A stretch of DNA of 15,489 nucleotides, from NCBI GenBank assembly GCA_035688305.1, contig DASSNC010000090.1:1-15489 (forward strand). Direction: 5' to 3'. The position numbers were made by a program, and so were the translations under genes. The notes below the pieces were generated by a model, which was not told the origin of the DNA, did no database searches, and saw only the letters and a list, made by a program, of their open reading frames with translations. The DNA comes from 66-474 sp035688305 (GTDB taxonomy: Bacteria; Pseudomonadota; Gammaproteobacteria; Xanthomonadales; Rhodanobacteraceae). Of the stretch, positions 1 through 8,440 are shown in pieces (position 1 is the first letter of the stretch; the number at the start of each line of letters is the position of its first letter).

Positions 1-762
1 GTGCTGGATTTCGCCGAAGGCGGCGGTCGCGTCGCGCTGGCACTGGTGTTGCCGGTGGTGGTGTGCGCGCTGGTCGCGCATTTCATCCAGGGCTGGATCT
101 ACACCCTGGCCGGACTCGCGTTTGCGATCCTGATGCTGTTCTACACCTTCGGCCCGCGCGAACTCGAAAGCGATATGGATGCGGTGTTGCAGGAAGACGA
201 TCCCGCGCAGCGCGTGGCGGCGGCGGCGCACTTGCGCAGCGTGCCCGACGGCGCGCCAAACGCGTTCACGGCGCCGGAGTTGGTCGAAGCCGTCGTGACG
301 GCGTCGCTGCGGCGCCGCTTCGGCGTGTTGTTCTGGTTTTTCCTGCTCGGTCCGACCGGCGCGTTGGCGTATCGACTGGCCTGGGTGACGGCTTCCAGTG
401 ACGATGAGCTTGATCCGCGCACCCGCCACGCCGCGCGCCGCTTCGCGTTGGCGCTGGACTGGATCCCCGCGCACCTGATGGTGCTGGCGATGGCGCTGGT
501 TTCCAACTTCGACGCGGTGATCGGCGCCTGGCGCGCCTGGCACGGGCAACCAGGCCGGTCCGGTTGGGAATTCGATCCGGATTTCCTCGGCGCGGTCGCG
601 CGCTCGGGTGTCGACGCCGACATCCGCGCCGGTGACGGTCCCAGCATGAGCACACTGGATCCGCTGGCCGAGCTGGCCGATGCGCGGCGCTTGATGCTGC
701 GCGTGTTGATCGTGTGGCTGGCGGTGGTGGCCCTGGTCGTGCTGGCCGGCTGGATCGCCTAG
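1..762 (+). CDS. ampE: AmpE-like inner-membrane protein, 5' end outside window (partial)
   Basis: The frame is open from the first base and 253 residues are visible. E. coli AmpE has about 284, so roughly 30 N-terminal residues probably lie upstream and the GTG at position 1 need not be the start. The protein has a hydrophobic pair near residues 10-50, then an acidic soluble stretch beginning GPRELESD. A membrane segment near 107-127 carries FWFFLLGPTGALAYRL, typical of the AmpE/CobD-like family. A further segment contains LDWIPAHLMVLAMALVSNFD, and a last transmembrane helix ends the protein at the C terminus. AmpE is an integral membrane protein historically linked to AmpD and AmpC beta-lactamase induction; its biochemical role is unsettled. 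ampD is not visible and may lie upstream. Family assignment rests on remembered motifs. Confidence 0.72.
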   Translation: MLDFAEGGGRVALALVLPVVVCALVAHFIQGWIYTLAGLAFAILMLFYTFGPRELESDMDAVLQEDDPAQRVAAAAHLRSVPDGAPNAFTAPELVEAVVTASLRRRFGVLFWFFLLGPTGALAYRLAWVTASSDDELDPRTRHAARRFALALDWIPAHLMVLAMALVSNFDAVIGAWRAWHGQPGRSGWEFDPDFLGAVARSGVDADIRAGDGPSMSTLDPLAELADARRLMLRVLIVWLAVVALVVLAGWIA

Positions 763-807
763 CCTGGATTATTCATCAGCGGTCGTAGCGAGCCGGTTCA
801 AGGGAAT

Positions 808-835
808 GCCCTGAGCGGGCTTCGCGACCCAGGGC
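808..835 (+). other. Imperfect hairpin after ampE-like gene, possible degenerate REP
   Basis: GCCCT (808-812) pairs with AGGGC (831-835) and GGG (817-819) with CCC (828-830), leaving a 4-nt bulge. The inner stretch AGCGGGCTTCGCGACC resembles the arm of GTAG-headed REP sequences, and a GTAG lies at 784-787. No T-tract follows, so a terminator role is weak. The remaining intergenic sequence (763-894) shows nothing else beyond a possible -10 box. Confidence 0.25.
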
Positions 836-860
836 GCGCAGGCCCGGACGGCGCCAAAGT

Positions 861-866
861 TATACT
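861..866 (+). promoter_or_regulatory. Possible -10 box (TATACT) for waaA
   Basis: TATACT lies 28 nt before the waaA start codon, in an otherwise very GC-rich spacer. No good -35 hexamer is present at 16-18 nt upstream, so the assignment depends on the -10 match alone. Confidence 0.3.
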
Positions 867-894
867 GCAGCGCCTCGGTCGCGAATCTGGTGCC

Positions 895-2190
895 ATGCTG
901 CGTTTGCTCTACACCGTCGCGATGTACCTGGCCACGCCAGTCATCATGTGGCGGCTGGTGGCGCGGGGTATCCACTATCGCGGCTATTTCGGTCGCTGGC
1001 GTGAACGCTTCGGCGTGTTCCCCGACCCCGGCCTGCGCGACAGCATCTGGGTGCATGCCGTGTCGGTTGGCGAAGTCAACGCGGCGGTGCCCTTGATCGA
1101 ATCGCTGATGCGTCGCTATGCGCCGCGTCGCCTGGTGGTGACGACGGTGACGCCGACGGGTTCCGAGCGCGTGCGCAAGCTGTTCGGCGAGCGCGTCTTC
1201 CACGTCTACCTGCCCTACGATCTGCCGCATGCGGTGCGCCGTTTCCTCGACCGTGTCCAGCCGGCGATGGCGGTGGTGATGGAGACCGAGATCTGGCCCA
1301 ACCTGTTCCATCAGTGTGGACAACGCGGCATCCCGTTGGCGGTCGTGAATGCGCGTCTGTCGGCGCGCTCACTGCGTGGCTACCGGCCTATCCGTCCGTT
1401 GGTGCGGCAGGCGCTGGACAACGTCGCGCTGATCGCCGCGCAATCGCACGCTGACGCCCGTCGCTATCTGGCGCTGGGTGCTCGCGCCGAAAGCGTGCAG
1501 ATTTCCGGCAACCTCAAATTCGACATGCCGCTGGCGAAGGGTGCGCGCGAGTCCGGTGCGGCGATGCGCGAGCGTTGGGGACCGGCGCGGCCGGTGTGGA
1601 TCGCCGCCAGCACCCACGAGGGCGAAGAGCTGGCGGCGTTCGAGGCCCATCTCGCGGTGCTGGCACGCATGCCGGATGCGTTGCTGCTGATCGCTGCGCG
1701 CCACCCCGAACGTTTCCATGCCGTGGAACATACCGCGCGCAGCCTCGGCTTCGCGGTGGCCACCCACGGCAACGCCAATGCCAGCCTGGAAACGCAGTGC
1801 CTCGTGATCGACGCAATGGGCGTGATGATGCGCTATTTCGCCGCGGCCGATCTCGCCTTCGTCGGCGGCTCGCTGGTACCGATTGGCGGGCATAACGTGC
1901 TGGAGCCGGCAGCTCTGTCGAAACCGGTGGTGGTCGGGCCGTACACCTTCAACTTCGAGGAAATCACCCGCAGCCTGATCGAAGCTGGCGGCGCCCGGCG
2001 GGTCGCTTCGACCCGTGAACTTGGCACCACGGTACTGGAATTGCTGCGCCACCCGGTTGCACTCGCCGGGATGGGCGCCATCGCACACGCGGTGTGTGCG
2101 CGCGAGCGTGGTGCGGTTCGGCGCACGATGGTGATGCTGGGAAGGATCGTGGCGCGTGCGCGCTACCGCGACGAAACCAGGGTCTGTTGA
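895..2190 (+). CDS. waaA: 3-deoxy-D-manno-octulosonic acid (Kdo) transferase
   Basis: The enzyme transfers Kdo from CMP-Kdo to lipid IVA at the cytoplasmic face of the inner membrane, an essential step of the lipid A-inner core pathway. The product has 431 residues; E. coli WaaA has 425. An N-terminal hydrophobic anchor covers about residues 4-22. The signature WVHAVSVGE puts the expected catalytic glutamate at residue 60. It is followed by TTVTPTGSERV, the METEIWPNL segment and NARLSARS. The C-terminal GT-B half contains GNLKFDMP, AASTHEGEE and the FVGGSLVPIGGHNVLEP nucleotide-sugar loop. The ATG at 895 gives a family-typical N terminus. The gene converges with tolC, with stop codons 32 nt apart. 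I cannot tell from sequence whether it is mono- or bifunctional. Assignment is near certain. Confidence 0.96.
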   Translation: MLRLLYTVAMYLATPVIMWRLVARGIHYRGYFGRWRERFGVFPDPGLRDSIWVHAVSVGEVNAAVPLIESLMRRYAPRRLVVTTVTPTGSERVRKLFGERVFHVYLPYDLPHAVRRFLDRVQPAMAVVMETEIWPNLFHQCGQRGIPLAVVNARLSARSLRGYRPIRPLVRQALDNVALIAAQSHADARRYLALGARAESVQISGNLKFDMPLAKGARESGAAMRERWGPARPVWIAASTHEGEELAAFEAHLAVLARMPDALLLIAARHPERFHAVEHTARSLGFAVATHGNANASLETQCLVIDAMGVMMRYFAAADLAFVGGSLVPIGGHNVLEPAALSKPVVVGPYTFNFEEITRSLIEAGGARRVASTRELGTTVLELLRHPVALAGMGAIAHAVCARERGAVRRTMVMLGRIVARARYRDETRVC

Positions 2191-2224
2191 CGTTGTGCCA
2201 CGTGGCATGGCGTCAACAGGTCCT
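2179..2224. terminator. Shared hairpin between convergent waaA and tolC
   Basis: Left arm 2179-2200 and right arm 2203-2224 pair over 22 positions with a 2-nt centre: 17 Watson-Crick pairs and 5 T/G positions. The core TGTTGACG pairs with CGTCAACA, and TGCCA with TGGCA. The waaA stop (2188-2190) is inside the left arm, and the first two bases of the tolC stop complement (2223-2225) are in the right arm. No T-tract follows on either side. The five non-Watson-Crick positions are G-U pairs in the waaA transcript but A-C mismatches in the tolC transcript, so the structure favours waaA mRNA. Confidence 0.65.
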
Positions 2225-3623
2225 ACTTCTGAAGCAACGCGTTGACCGCTTCGAGATCCTTCACCGACAAGGTGCCGGCGGCGTACTTCAGGTTCAACTG
2301 GTTGACCACCAGTGCGTGGCGCGCCTGCGAGTACGCACTTTGCGCCTGGAAGTAGTTCTCCTGCGCGATCAGCAGGTTCACGATTGTCTGGGTACCGATC
2401 TTGTAGCCAGCCTCGGTGCCTTCGAGCGCAATCTTGGCCGATTCGACCGCGGCCTTCTGGGCCTGCACCGAGCTGATGCCGGCCTTGATCGAATTGAAGG
2501 CGCTGCGGGTGTTGCTGACGACGGTGCGGCGATCCTGTTCCAGCACGTCGCGGGCCTGGTCGCGGCGGGCGATCGCTTCGCGCACACCCGATTGGGTGGC
2601 GCCACTGGAAAACAGCGGCACATCCAGCACCAGTCCCACGGTCGTGCCCTGGTCGCGACTGTTGAAACGCAGGTTGGGCGGCACGTTCGCACCGCCCCAG
2701 GCGGGGTTGCGCGCGTAACTGACCGAGGCATTCAGCGTCGGCAGGTGCCCGGCGCGCGCGGCGGTCACGCCGTGTTGCGCGGACTGCGCGAGATCGCGTT
2801 GTGCCTGCAGCGAGGGATTGCTGGCCAGCGCGGTCTGCACCCAGCTGTCCATGTTGTCGGGTTGCGGCGGCTGCAGCGGCAGGTTGTCGGTCAGCGGATC
2901 GAGTGCCTTGACCGGTGCACCGGTGATCTGGGCCAAGGCCTGGCGATCGTTGAACACCGCATTCTGCGCAGCGATCACTTGCGCCACCGCGGTTTCGTGT
3001 TGCGCCTTGGCGTCAACCACATCGGTGATCGGTGCGAAGCCGACGTCCTTCTTGGCCTGCGCCTGGTCGAGCTGCTTTTGCAGCGCCTTCTCGTTGGCTT
3101 CCGCAAACGTGACGTTCTGCTCGTCGGTCAACACCGTGAAGTACGCCTGCGCGACGCGCAGGATCAGGTCCTGCTGCGCGGCGGTGTACTGTACTTCGCT
3201 GCTGGCCGCGTTGGCCTTGCTGGCGCGCATCTGCGCAAACTTGCCGAGGTCGAACAGCACCTGATTGAGGCCGATCGACTCGGTGCGCGAGCTGCCGCCG
3301 GTGTAATTGAAGTTGTCGTCGAGCAGCGGACCGTTGGGCATCTGGATCGTCGAATCGGTGTGGGTGCCGTGGCTGTAGCCGTACGACACGCTGCCATTGA
3401 TCTGCGGCAACAGCACTGCGCGCGACTGCACCAGGCCTTCGTGGCCGATCCGGCTTTGCGCTTCGGCCTGCTTCACCACCGGGTCGGACTGCACGGCCTG
3501 GCGGTAGACGTCCATCAGGTCTTCGGCGTGGGCGGCGGTGGCACCGGCCACACCCAGCGCCGCAACGACGGCAAGGGCACAGGCGCGGACGGCGAAGCGG
3601 CGGGAGACGGGGCGCAAGCTCAT
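2223..3623 (-). CDS. tolC: TolC family outer-membrane efflux channel
   Basis: TolC forms the trimeric outer-membrane duct for tripartite efflux pumps and type I secretion. From the ATG at 3623 the product has 466 residues, slightly shorter than E. coli TolC (493). A signal peptide covers about 1-33: basic start, hydrophobic core, cleavage after AHA before EDLMDVYRQAVQSDP. The mature protein shows the two tandem OEP repeats of the family, with long alanine/glutamine-rich helices and segments such as SRAVLLPQINGSVSYGYS and its counterpart ARAGHLPTLNASVSY in the second half. The start is supported by AGGAAA 8 nt upstream; the frame stays open further upstream to 3764, but that extension lacks a signal peptide at its start. 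It sits 55 nt downstream of the pcm-like gene on the same strand, so cotranscription is likely. No pump genes are nearby. Confidence 0.93.
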   Translation of the reverse strand: MSLRPVSRRFAVRACALAVVAALGVAGATAAHAEDLMDVYRQAVQSDPVVKQAEAQSRIGHEGLVQSRAVLLPQINGSVSYGYSHGTHTDSTIQMPNGPLLDDNFNYTGGSSRTESIGLNQVLFDLGKFAQMRASKANAASSEVQYTAAQQDLILRVAQAYFTVLTDEQNVTFAEANEKALQKQLDQAQAKKDVGFAPITDVVDAKAQHETAVAQVIAAQNAVFNDRQALAQITGAPVKALDPLTDNLPLQPPQPDNMDSWVQTALASNPSLQAQRDLAQSAQHGVTAARAGHLPTLNASVSYARNPAWGGANVPPNLRFNSRDQGTTVGLVLDVPLFSSGATQSGVREAIARRDQARDVLEQDRRTVVSNTRSAFNSIKAGISSVQAQKAAVESAKIALEGTEAGYKIGTQTIVNLLIAQENYFQAQSAYSQARHALVVNQLNLKYAAGTLSVKDLEAVNALLQK

Positions 3624-3678
3624 GCTGGGAGTTTCCTGATGGGGCCGCGCGGCGCCCGGAGCGCGCGCGTGGTCGTAT

Positions 3679-4359
3679 TCAAAGTGCGAATTGCGGCGCG
3701 GGCGCTGCGCCCGCAAGGTAAGGTACGGCGGTTTCAAACAGGCGCTCTTCGACCCAGCCGCCATCGGTCGCCCGCTGCAGCAGCACGGCCTGCATCGCCG
3801 GTTCGCGGCCGCGGATCAGGAACATGCGCCCGCCTGGCTTCAACCATTGGCCAAACTGCGGCGGCAAGGCGTGGACTGCGCCGGTCACCACGATCGCGTC
3901 GACCGGCTGCTGTGGCGCAAAGCCTTCGAACGCGTCGGCATGCTGGCACTCGACGCTGACGATGCCGAGCGCGCGCAATTTTTCGGTCGCTGCAGCAACA
4001 AAGCCGGCGCGGCAGTCGATGCTGGTGACGCGCGCCGCGAGCCGCGCAAGGCAGGCCGCGAAGTAGCCGGTGCCGGTACCGATTTCCAGCACGTGTTCGC
4101 TGGGTTGCGGCAACACGGCCTGCAGGATGCGGCCTTCGACGACCGGCTTCAGCATGATTTGATCATCGCCGATCGGCAGCGCCACATCGGTGTAGGCCAG
4201 TGCCTGCCAGGGCGCGGGCACAAAGTGTGCGCGCGGCAGCGAGGCCAGCACGTCCAGCACGCGGGCATCGAGGACTTCCCAGGGGCGCACCTGGTTCTCC
4301 ACCATGTTGTGCCGGGCCCGATCCAGTTGCGCGTTCGCCAGTTGGGTATTCGTATTCAT
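3679..4359 (-). CDS. pcm: Protein-L-isoaspartate O-methyltransferase-like protein
   Basis: Family members methylate isoaspartyl residues in damaged proteins using S-adenosylmethionine. The product has 226 residues from the ATG at 4359. That start gives an N-terminal region leading into MVENQVRPWEVLD, which is typical of the family, although no close Shine-Dalgarno sequence is seen; AAGGGA lies about 17 nt away. AdoMet motif I is VLEIGTGTGY at residues 90-99, followed by an acidic motif (VTSID) and post-motif elements DAIVVTGAVHALPPQF and LKPGGRMFLIRG. The region before motif I reads IGDDQIMLKPVVEGRILQAV, whereas canonical Pcm has a GQTISQPYIVA-like sequence, so this is a divergent subgroup and isoaspartyl activity is not assured. 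It lies directly upstream of tolC and divergent from the tetR-type gene. Confidence 0.8.
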   Translation of the reverse strand: MNTNTQLANAQLDRARHNMVENQVRPWEVLDARVLDVLASLPRAHFVPAPWQALAYTDVALPIGDDQIMLKPVVEGRILQAVLPQPSEHVLEIGTGTGYFAACLARLAARVTSIDCRAGFVAAATEKLRALGIVSVECQHADAFEGFAPQQPVDAIVVTGAVHALPPQFGQWLKPGGRMFLIRGREPAMQAVLLQRATDGGWVEERLFETAVPYLAGAAPAPQFAL

Positions 4360-4483
4360 GCGGGTTGCCGTTCGATCCCTTTCAAGTTCGCGAAGTTCCG
4401 GTCGCGACAGCGCACGCAACGACGAGCGTGCAGACTGCCGGTTGCCCGGGTTTGATCGAAGTGCCGGAAGTCACCGCGCGCTT

Positions 4484-4517
4484 ATGACGAGGGTCATGCC
4501 TGTTCATGGAGCAGGCA
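4484..4517. promoter_or_regulatory. Two adjacent dyads, candidate operator
   Basis: ATGAC (4484-4488) is inverted as GTCAT (4493-4497) around a 4-nt centre. Next to it TGCCTGTTC (4497-4505) pairs with GAGCAGGCA (4509-4517) around ATG, with one G-T position. Short dyads of this kind in a divergent TetR-type intergenic region are typical operator candidates. No T-tract follows, so a terminator is unlikely. Confidence 0.35.
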
Positions 4518-4598
4518 ATGCAAGGCGTGCGCCAACCGACACCTTCAAAAATACTCTTTGTTTTCAACTAGATGGTCGTGCCGTCGGGATGCCGCTGG

Positions 4599-4632
4599 TG
4601 TCCGCGGACAGCGTGTCGGACAGCGCGGACAG
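4599..4632. promoter_or_regulatory. Palindrome and CGGACAG repeat cluster, candidate TetR-type operator
   Basis: TGTCCGCGGACA at 4599-4610 is a perfect 12-bp palindrome. CGGACAG occurs three times (4605-4611, 4617-4623, 4626-4632), and TGTC-G-GACA at 4615-4622 forms a smaller dyad. The cluster ends about 40 nt before the -10 box of the regulator gene, a plausible place for a repressor or activator site. Confidence 0.4.
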
Positions 4633-4673
4633 ATGGGAGCCCGCATTCACGCGGTCCAACCTGTACTACCGCG

Positions 4674-4679
4674 TATAAT
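4674..4679 (+). promoter_or_regulatory. -10 box (TATAAT) for tetR-type gene
   Basis: A perfect TATAAT lies 42 nt before the regulator start codon. No clear TTGACA-like -35 element is found at 16-18 nt, so the promoter may be weak or activator-dependent. Confidence 0.5.
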
Positions 4680-4721
4680 AACGCCGTCGCACCCGACGTT
4701 GATCAACCCTGGTTTCGTCCT

Positions 4722-5363
4722 ATGAATGCTGCACCGGAACGCTGCTCGGGCCCAGGACGGCCGAAGGATCTGGAAAAGCGCGCCGCCATTCTGGAAGCGG
4801 CCAAGCGGCTGTTCCCGCTGCACGGCTTCGAGGGCACCAGCATGGATGCGGTGGCGGCCGAGGCCGGCGTTTCCAAGCTCACGGTCTACAGCCACTTCGG
4901 CGGCAAGGAAGCCCTGTTCATCGAAATCGTGCACTGCAAATGCGACGGCATGCTGCCGCGTGCGTTGTTCGATGTCGATCCGCACGCGCCGGTGCGCGGA
5001 CAACTGCTCGGGGTGGCGCGCGCGTTCTTCAATCTGATGATGAGCGAGGGTGCGCTCGGCATGCATCGCACCCTGGTCGCGAGTTCGCAACAGTCGCCCA
5101 AACTGGCCAAGTTGTTCTGGGAGGCGGGCCCCTTGCAGGTGCAAGCTGCGCTCGCCGCGATGTTGCAGAAGGAAGTCGATGCGCGCCAGCTCGACATCGC
5201 CGACACTCGCCGCGCTGCCAGCCAGTTCTTCGCGCTGCTGAAAGGCGAGCACCACGCGCGGATGCTGTTCGGTTGCGGCCAGCCCACCGCCGCGGAAGCC
5301 GAGGAGCACCTCGAAGCCACGGTGGACATGTTCCTGCGGGCGTATTCGTGCGAGCGTCGATGA
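4722..5363 (+). CDS. TetR/AcrR family transcriptional regulator
   Basis: The product has 213 residues from the ATG at 4722. The N-terminal TetR helix-turn-helix domain covers about residues 12-65: GRPKDLEKRAAILEAAKRLF, then GFEGTSMDAVAAEAGVSKLTVYSHFGGKEALF, which matches the family signature closely. The C-terminal ligand-binding half (about 85-205), with its MHRTLVASSQQSPKLAKLFWEAGP segment, resembles the AefR-like subgroup of TetR regulators. No strong Shine-Dalgarno sequence is visible. The frame is open upstream to 4572, but that would include the TATAAT box, so the shorter form is preferred. Its divergent position against pcm-tolC suggests, by analogy with AcrR-type regulators of efflux genes, that it represses tolC and itself; this is inference. 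The ligand is unknown. Confidence 0.9.
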   Translation: MNAAPERCSGPGRPKDLEKRAAILEAAKRLFPLHGFEGTSMDAVAAEAGVSKLTVYSHFGGKEALFIEIVHCKCDGMLPRALFDVDPHAPVRGQLLGVARAFFNLMMSEGALGMHRTLVASSQQSPKLAKLFWEAGPLQVQAALAAMLQKEVDARQLDIADTRRAASQFFALLKGEHHARMLFGCGQPTAAEAEEHLEATVDMFLRAYSCERR

Positions 5364-5365
5364 CT

Positions 5366-5380
5366 GCGGCATTTTGCCGC
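5366..5380 (+). terminator. Hairpin directly after the tetR-type stop codon
   Basis: GCGGCA (5366-5371) and TGCCGC (5375-5380) form a perfect 6-bp stem with a TTT loop, 3 nt after the stop codon. The sequence that follows is not a T-tract, although a T-rich stretch (5398-5402) lies about 17 nt downstream. It may be a weak intrinsic or Rho-assisted terminator. Confidence 0.4.
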
Positions 5381-5388
5381 GCCATTTC

Positions 5389-5650
5389 AAAAAAGCCTTT
5401 TTGACGCGGATAAGAGCGGATAAACGCGGATCAAGGGCCACAGCGTTCGCAAGGAACAGCGCAAAGCGATTGGCATTGGACGAAAGCGGAGCATGGCGGG
5501 TCGATCGCTTGATCACTCATGCGCACGGGACCCACGCAGGTCGTGGCGAAACCGATCCGCAGTGGTTGAGCCAGTCGCTGGCCGCGGATCGAATCCGTTC
5601 TGCCTGCTTGATCCGCGTTTATCCGTTTTTATCCGTGTCAAATGCTTTTG
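5389..5650. repeat. Phased ACGGAT-type inverted repeat, copy G, with 171-nt insert
   Basis: The left arm (5401-5435) and right arm (5607-5641) match as inverted repeats at 32 of 35 positions. Each arm contains three GCGGAT/ATCCG words at 10-bp intervals. The three mismatches are G-T, so on a plus-strand RNA all 35 positions could pair. Outer AAAAGC / GCTTTT words extend the symmetry. In the other copies of the family the arms nearly touch; here a 171-nt segment (5436-5606) separates them. That segment holds no recognisable gene; a small hairpin (CGGAT-CGA-ATCCG, 5585-5597) sits near its right end. Confidence 0.8.
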
Positions 5651-5687
5651 CAGTGATCGCGCGCAGGGTCGAGGCAGAGATCGGCGG

Positions 5688-5716
5688 TTGGCGGACACCG
5701 GCAAACGTGCTTGAAT
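5688..5716 (+). promoter_or_regulatory. Candidate promoter for thiC
   Basis: TTGGCG (5688-5693) and TTGAAT (5711-5716) are separated by exactly 17 nt. The predicted transcript would start near 5723, immediately before the first base of riboswitch helix P1 (5725), as expected for a riboswitch leader. Both hexamers are imperfect. Confidence 0.45.
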
Positions 5717-5724
5717 GGTGGCTT

Positions 5725-5803
5725 GAAGCGGGGGTGCCGGCGTTGTTCCGGCTGAGAAACACCCTTCGAACCTGGTTCGGTTAGTACCGATGTAGGGAGC
5801 TTC
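5725..5803 (+). ncRNA. TPP riboswitch (THI element)
   Basis: This leader RNA element binds thiamine pyrophosphate and lowers expression of thiamine genes. The conserved blocks are present in order: GGGGTGCC at 5731-5738, GGCTGAGA at 5750-5757, ACCCTT then GAACCTG at 5761-5774, GGTTAGTACC around 5779-5788, and GTAGGGA at 5792-5798. Helix P1 is formed by GAAGC (5725-5729) and GCTTC (5799-5803). It lies 89 nt before thiC, the commonest target of this class. Confidence 0.95.
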
Positions 5804-5807
5804 GCCG

Positions 5808-5865
5808 CACGACCCCTTCGTCGTGTCCCCGGCGCCGCCGCTTGCAGTCCGCGCACCATGCGCGG
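5808..5865 (+). promoter_or_regulatory. Riboswitch expression-platform hairpins
   Basis: CACGAC (5808-5813) pairs with GTCGTG (5820-5825), and CCGCGCA (5849-5855) pairs perfectly with TGCGCGG (5859-5865) around a CCA loop. Neither is followed by a T-tract. I also see no obvious complement to the thiC Shine-Dalgarno (GGAG, 5881-5884), so whether control is by termination or translation cannot be read directly. Confidence 0.45.
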
Positions 5866-5892
5866 TGAATCCACGCAGCCGGAGCGACGCCC

Positions 5893-7770
<1,878 letters not shown>

Positions 7771-7843
7771 TTTTCACCTCGTCGCAACGGGCGATGCGTA
7801 GACTGGCCAGACCTCAGTGGATCCACAGGACAAGGAGAACCGC

Positions 7844-8425
7844 ATGGCCGTCGACAAACCGTTCCTCAGCGACATCAAGTCCATCCGCAAGCGCGCGCGC
7901 GAGCACATCCACAAGGGCGCGATCACGGATGGCTACAAGGCCGACCGCAAGCAGGTGATCAAGCTGCTGAACGAGGCGCTGGCCACCGAACTCGTGTGCG
8001 TGCTGCGCTACAAATACCACTACTACATGGCTTCGGGCATCCATGCGCAAAGCGTGGCCGCCGAGTTCCTGGAACACGCAAACGAGGAACAAGGCCATGC
8101 CGACCGCATCGCGCAACGCATCACCCAACTCGAAGGCGCGCCGAACCTCTCGCCGGAGGGCTTGCTGACCCGCAGCCATTCCGAATACGTCGAGGGCGAA
8201 GACCTGGTCGACATGATCAAGGAAAACCTCGTGGCCGAGCGCATCGCGATCGAGAGCTACAGCGAGATCATCCGCTACATCGGTGATGACGATTCGACCA
8301 CGCGCCGGATGCTGGAAGACATCCTCGCCAGCGAGGAAGAACACGCCGAGGACATGAGCACCCTGCTTGAGGAACTGGGCCACAAGGGCGAACCGGCCAA
8401 GCCGCGTCCGGGCAAGCGGAAGTAA
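7844..8425 (+). CDS. Ferritin-like protein (bacterioferritin/Dps-type di-iron protein)
   Basis: The product has 193 residues. It shows the four-helix ferritin pattern with a full set of likely di-iron ligands: Glu49 (NEALATE), Glu82 with His85 (EEQGHAD), Glu132 (NLVAER), and Glu164 with His167 (SEEEHAED). The 33-residue gap from the first to the second ligand equals that in bacterioferritin. The family oxidises and stores iron or protects from peroxide. It is longer than typical bacterioferritin (about 158): an N-terminal extension of about 30 residues precedes helix A, and a basic proline/lysine tail ends the protein (KGEPAKPRPGKRK). A conserved haem methionine is not evident. The start is chosen for AAGGAG at 7832-7837; a GTG at 7817 is open but lies before that site. 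The 73-nt gap after thiC has a possible -10 (TAGACT, 7799-7804). Exact subfamily is uncertain. Confidence 0.85.
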   Translation: MAVDKPFLSDIKSIRKRAREHIHKGAITDGYKADRKQVIKLLNEALATELVCVLRYKYHYYMASGIHAQSVAAEFLEHANEEQGHADRIAQRITQLEGAPNLSPEGLLTRSHSEYVEGEDLVDMIKENLVAERIAIESYSEIIRYIGDDDSTTRRMLEDILASEEEHAEDMSTLLEELGHKGEPAKPRPGKRK

Positions 8426-8440
8426 CCACGCCGCCAGTGT

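Larger units (their letters stand above)
4360..4721. promoter_or_regulatory. Divergent regulatory region between pcm-tolC and tetR-type gene
   Basis: This 362-nt stretch has no convincing gene. It contains two adjacent dyads (4484-4517), an A+T-rich patch around 4543-4572 that stands out from its surroundings, a cluster of CGGACAG repeats (4599-4632), and a consensus -10 box facing the regulator gene (4674-4679). It must carry the promoters for both directions; I could not place a good minus-strand promoter with confidence. Confidence 0.6.

Noticed and set aside
2094..3959. Very long open frame (621 codons) on the plus strand across tolC
   Set aside because: It is antisense to tolC, which has a signal peptide, family motifs and a ribosome binding site. 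High GC produces long shadow frames; the translation shows no recognisable domain and is rich in Arg, His and Val.
5374..5784. 136-codon plus-strand frame between the tetR-type gene and thiC
   Set aside because: It contains both repeat arms, the thiC promoter and most of the TPP riboswitch, and has no domain or ribosome binding site.
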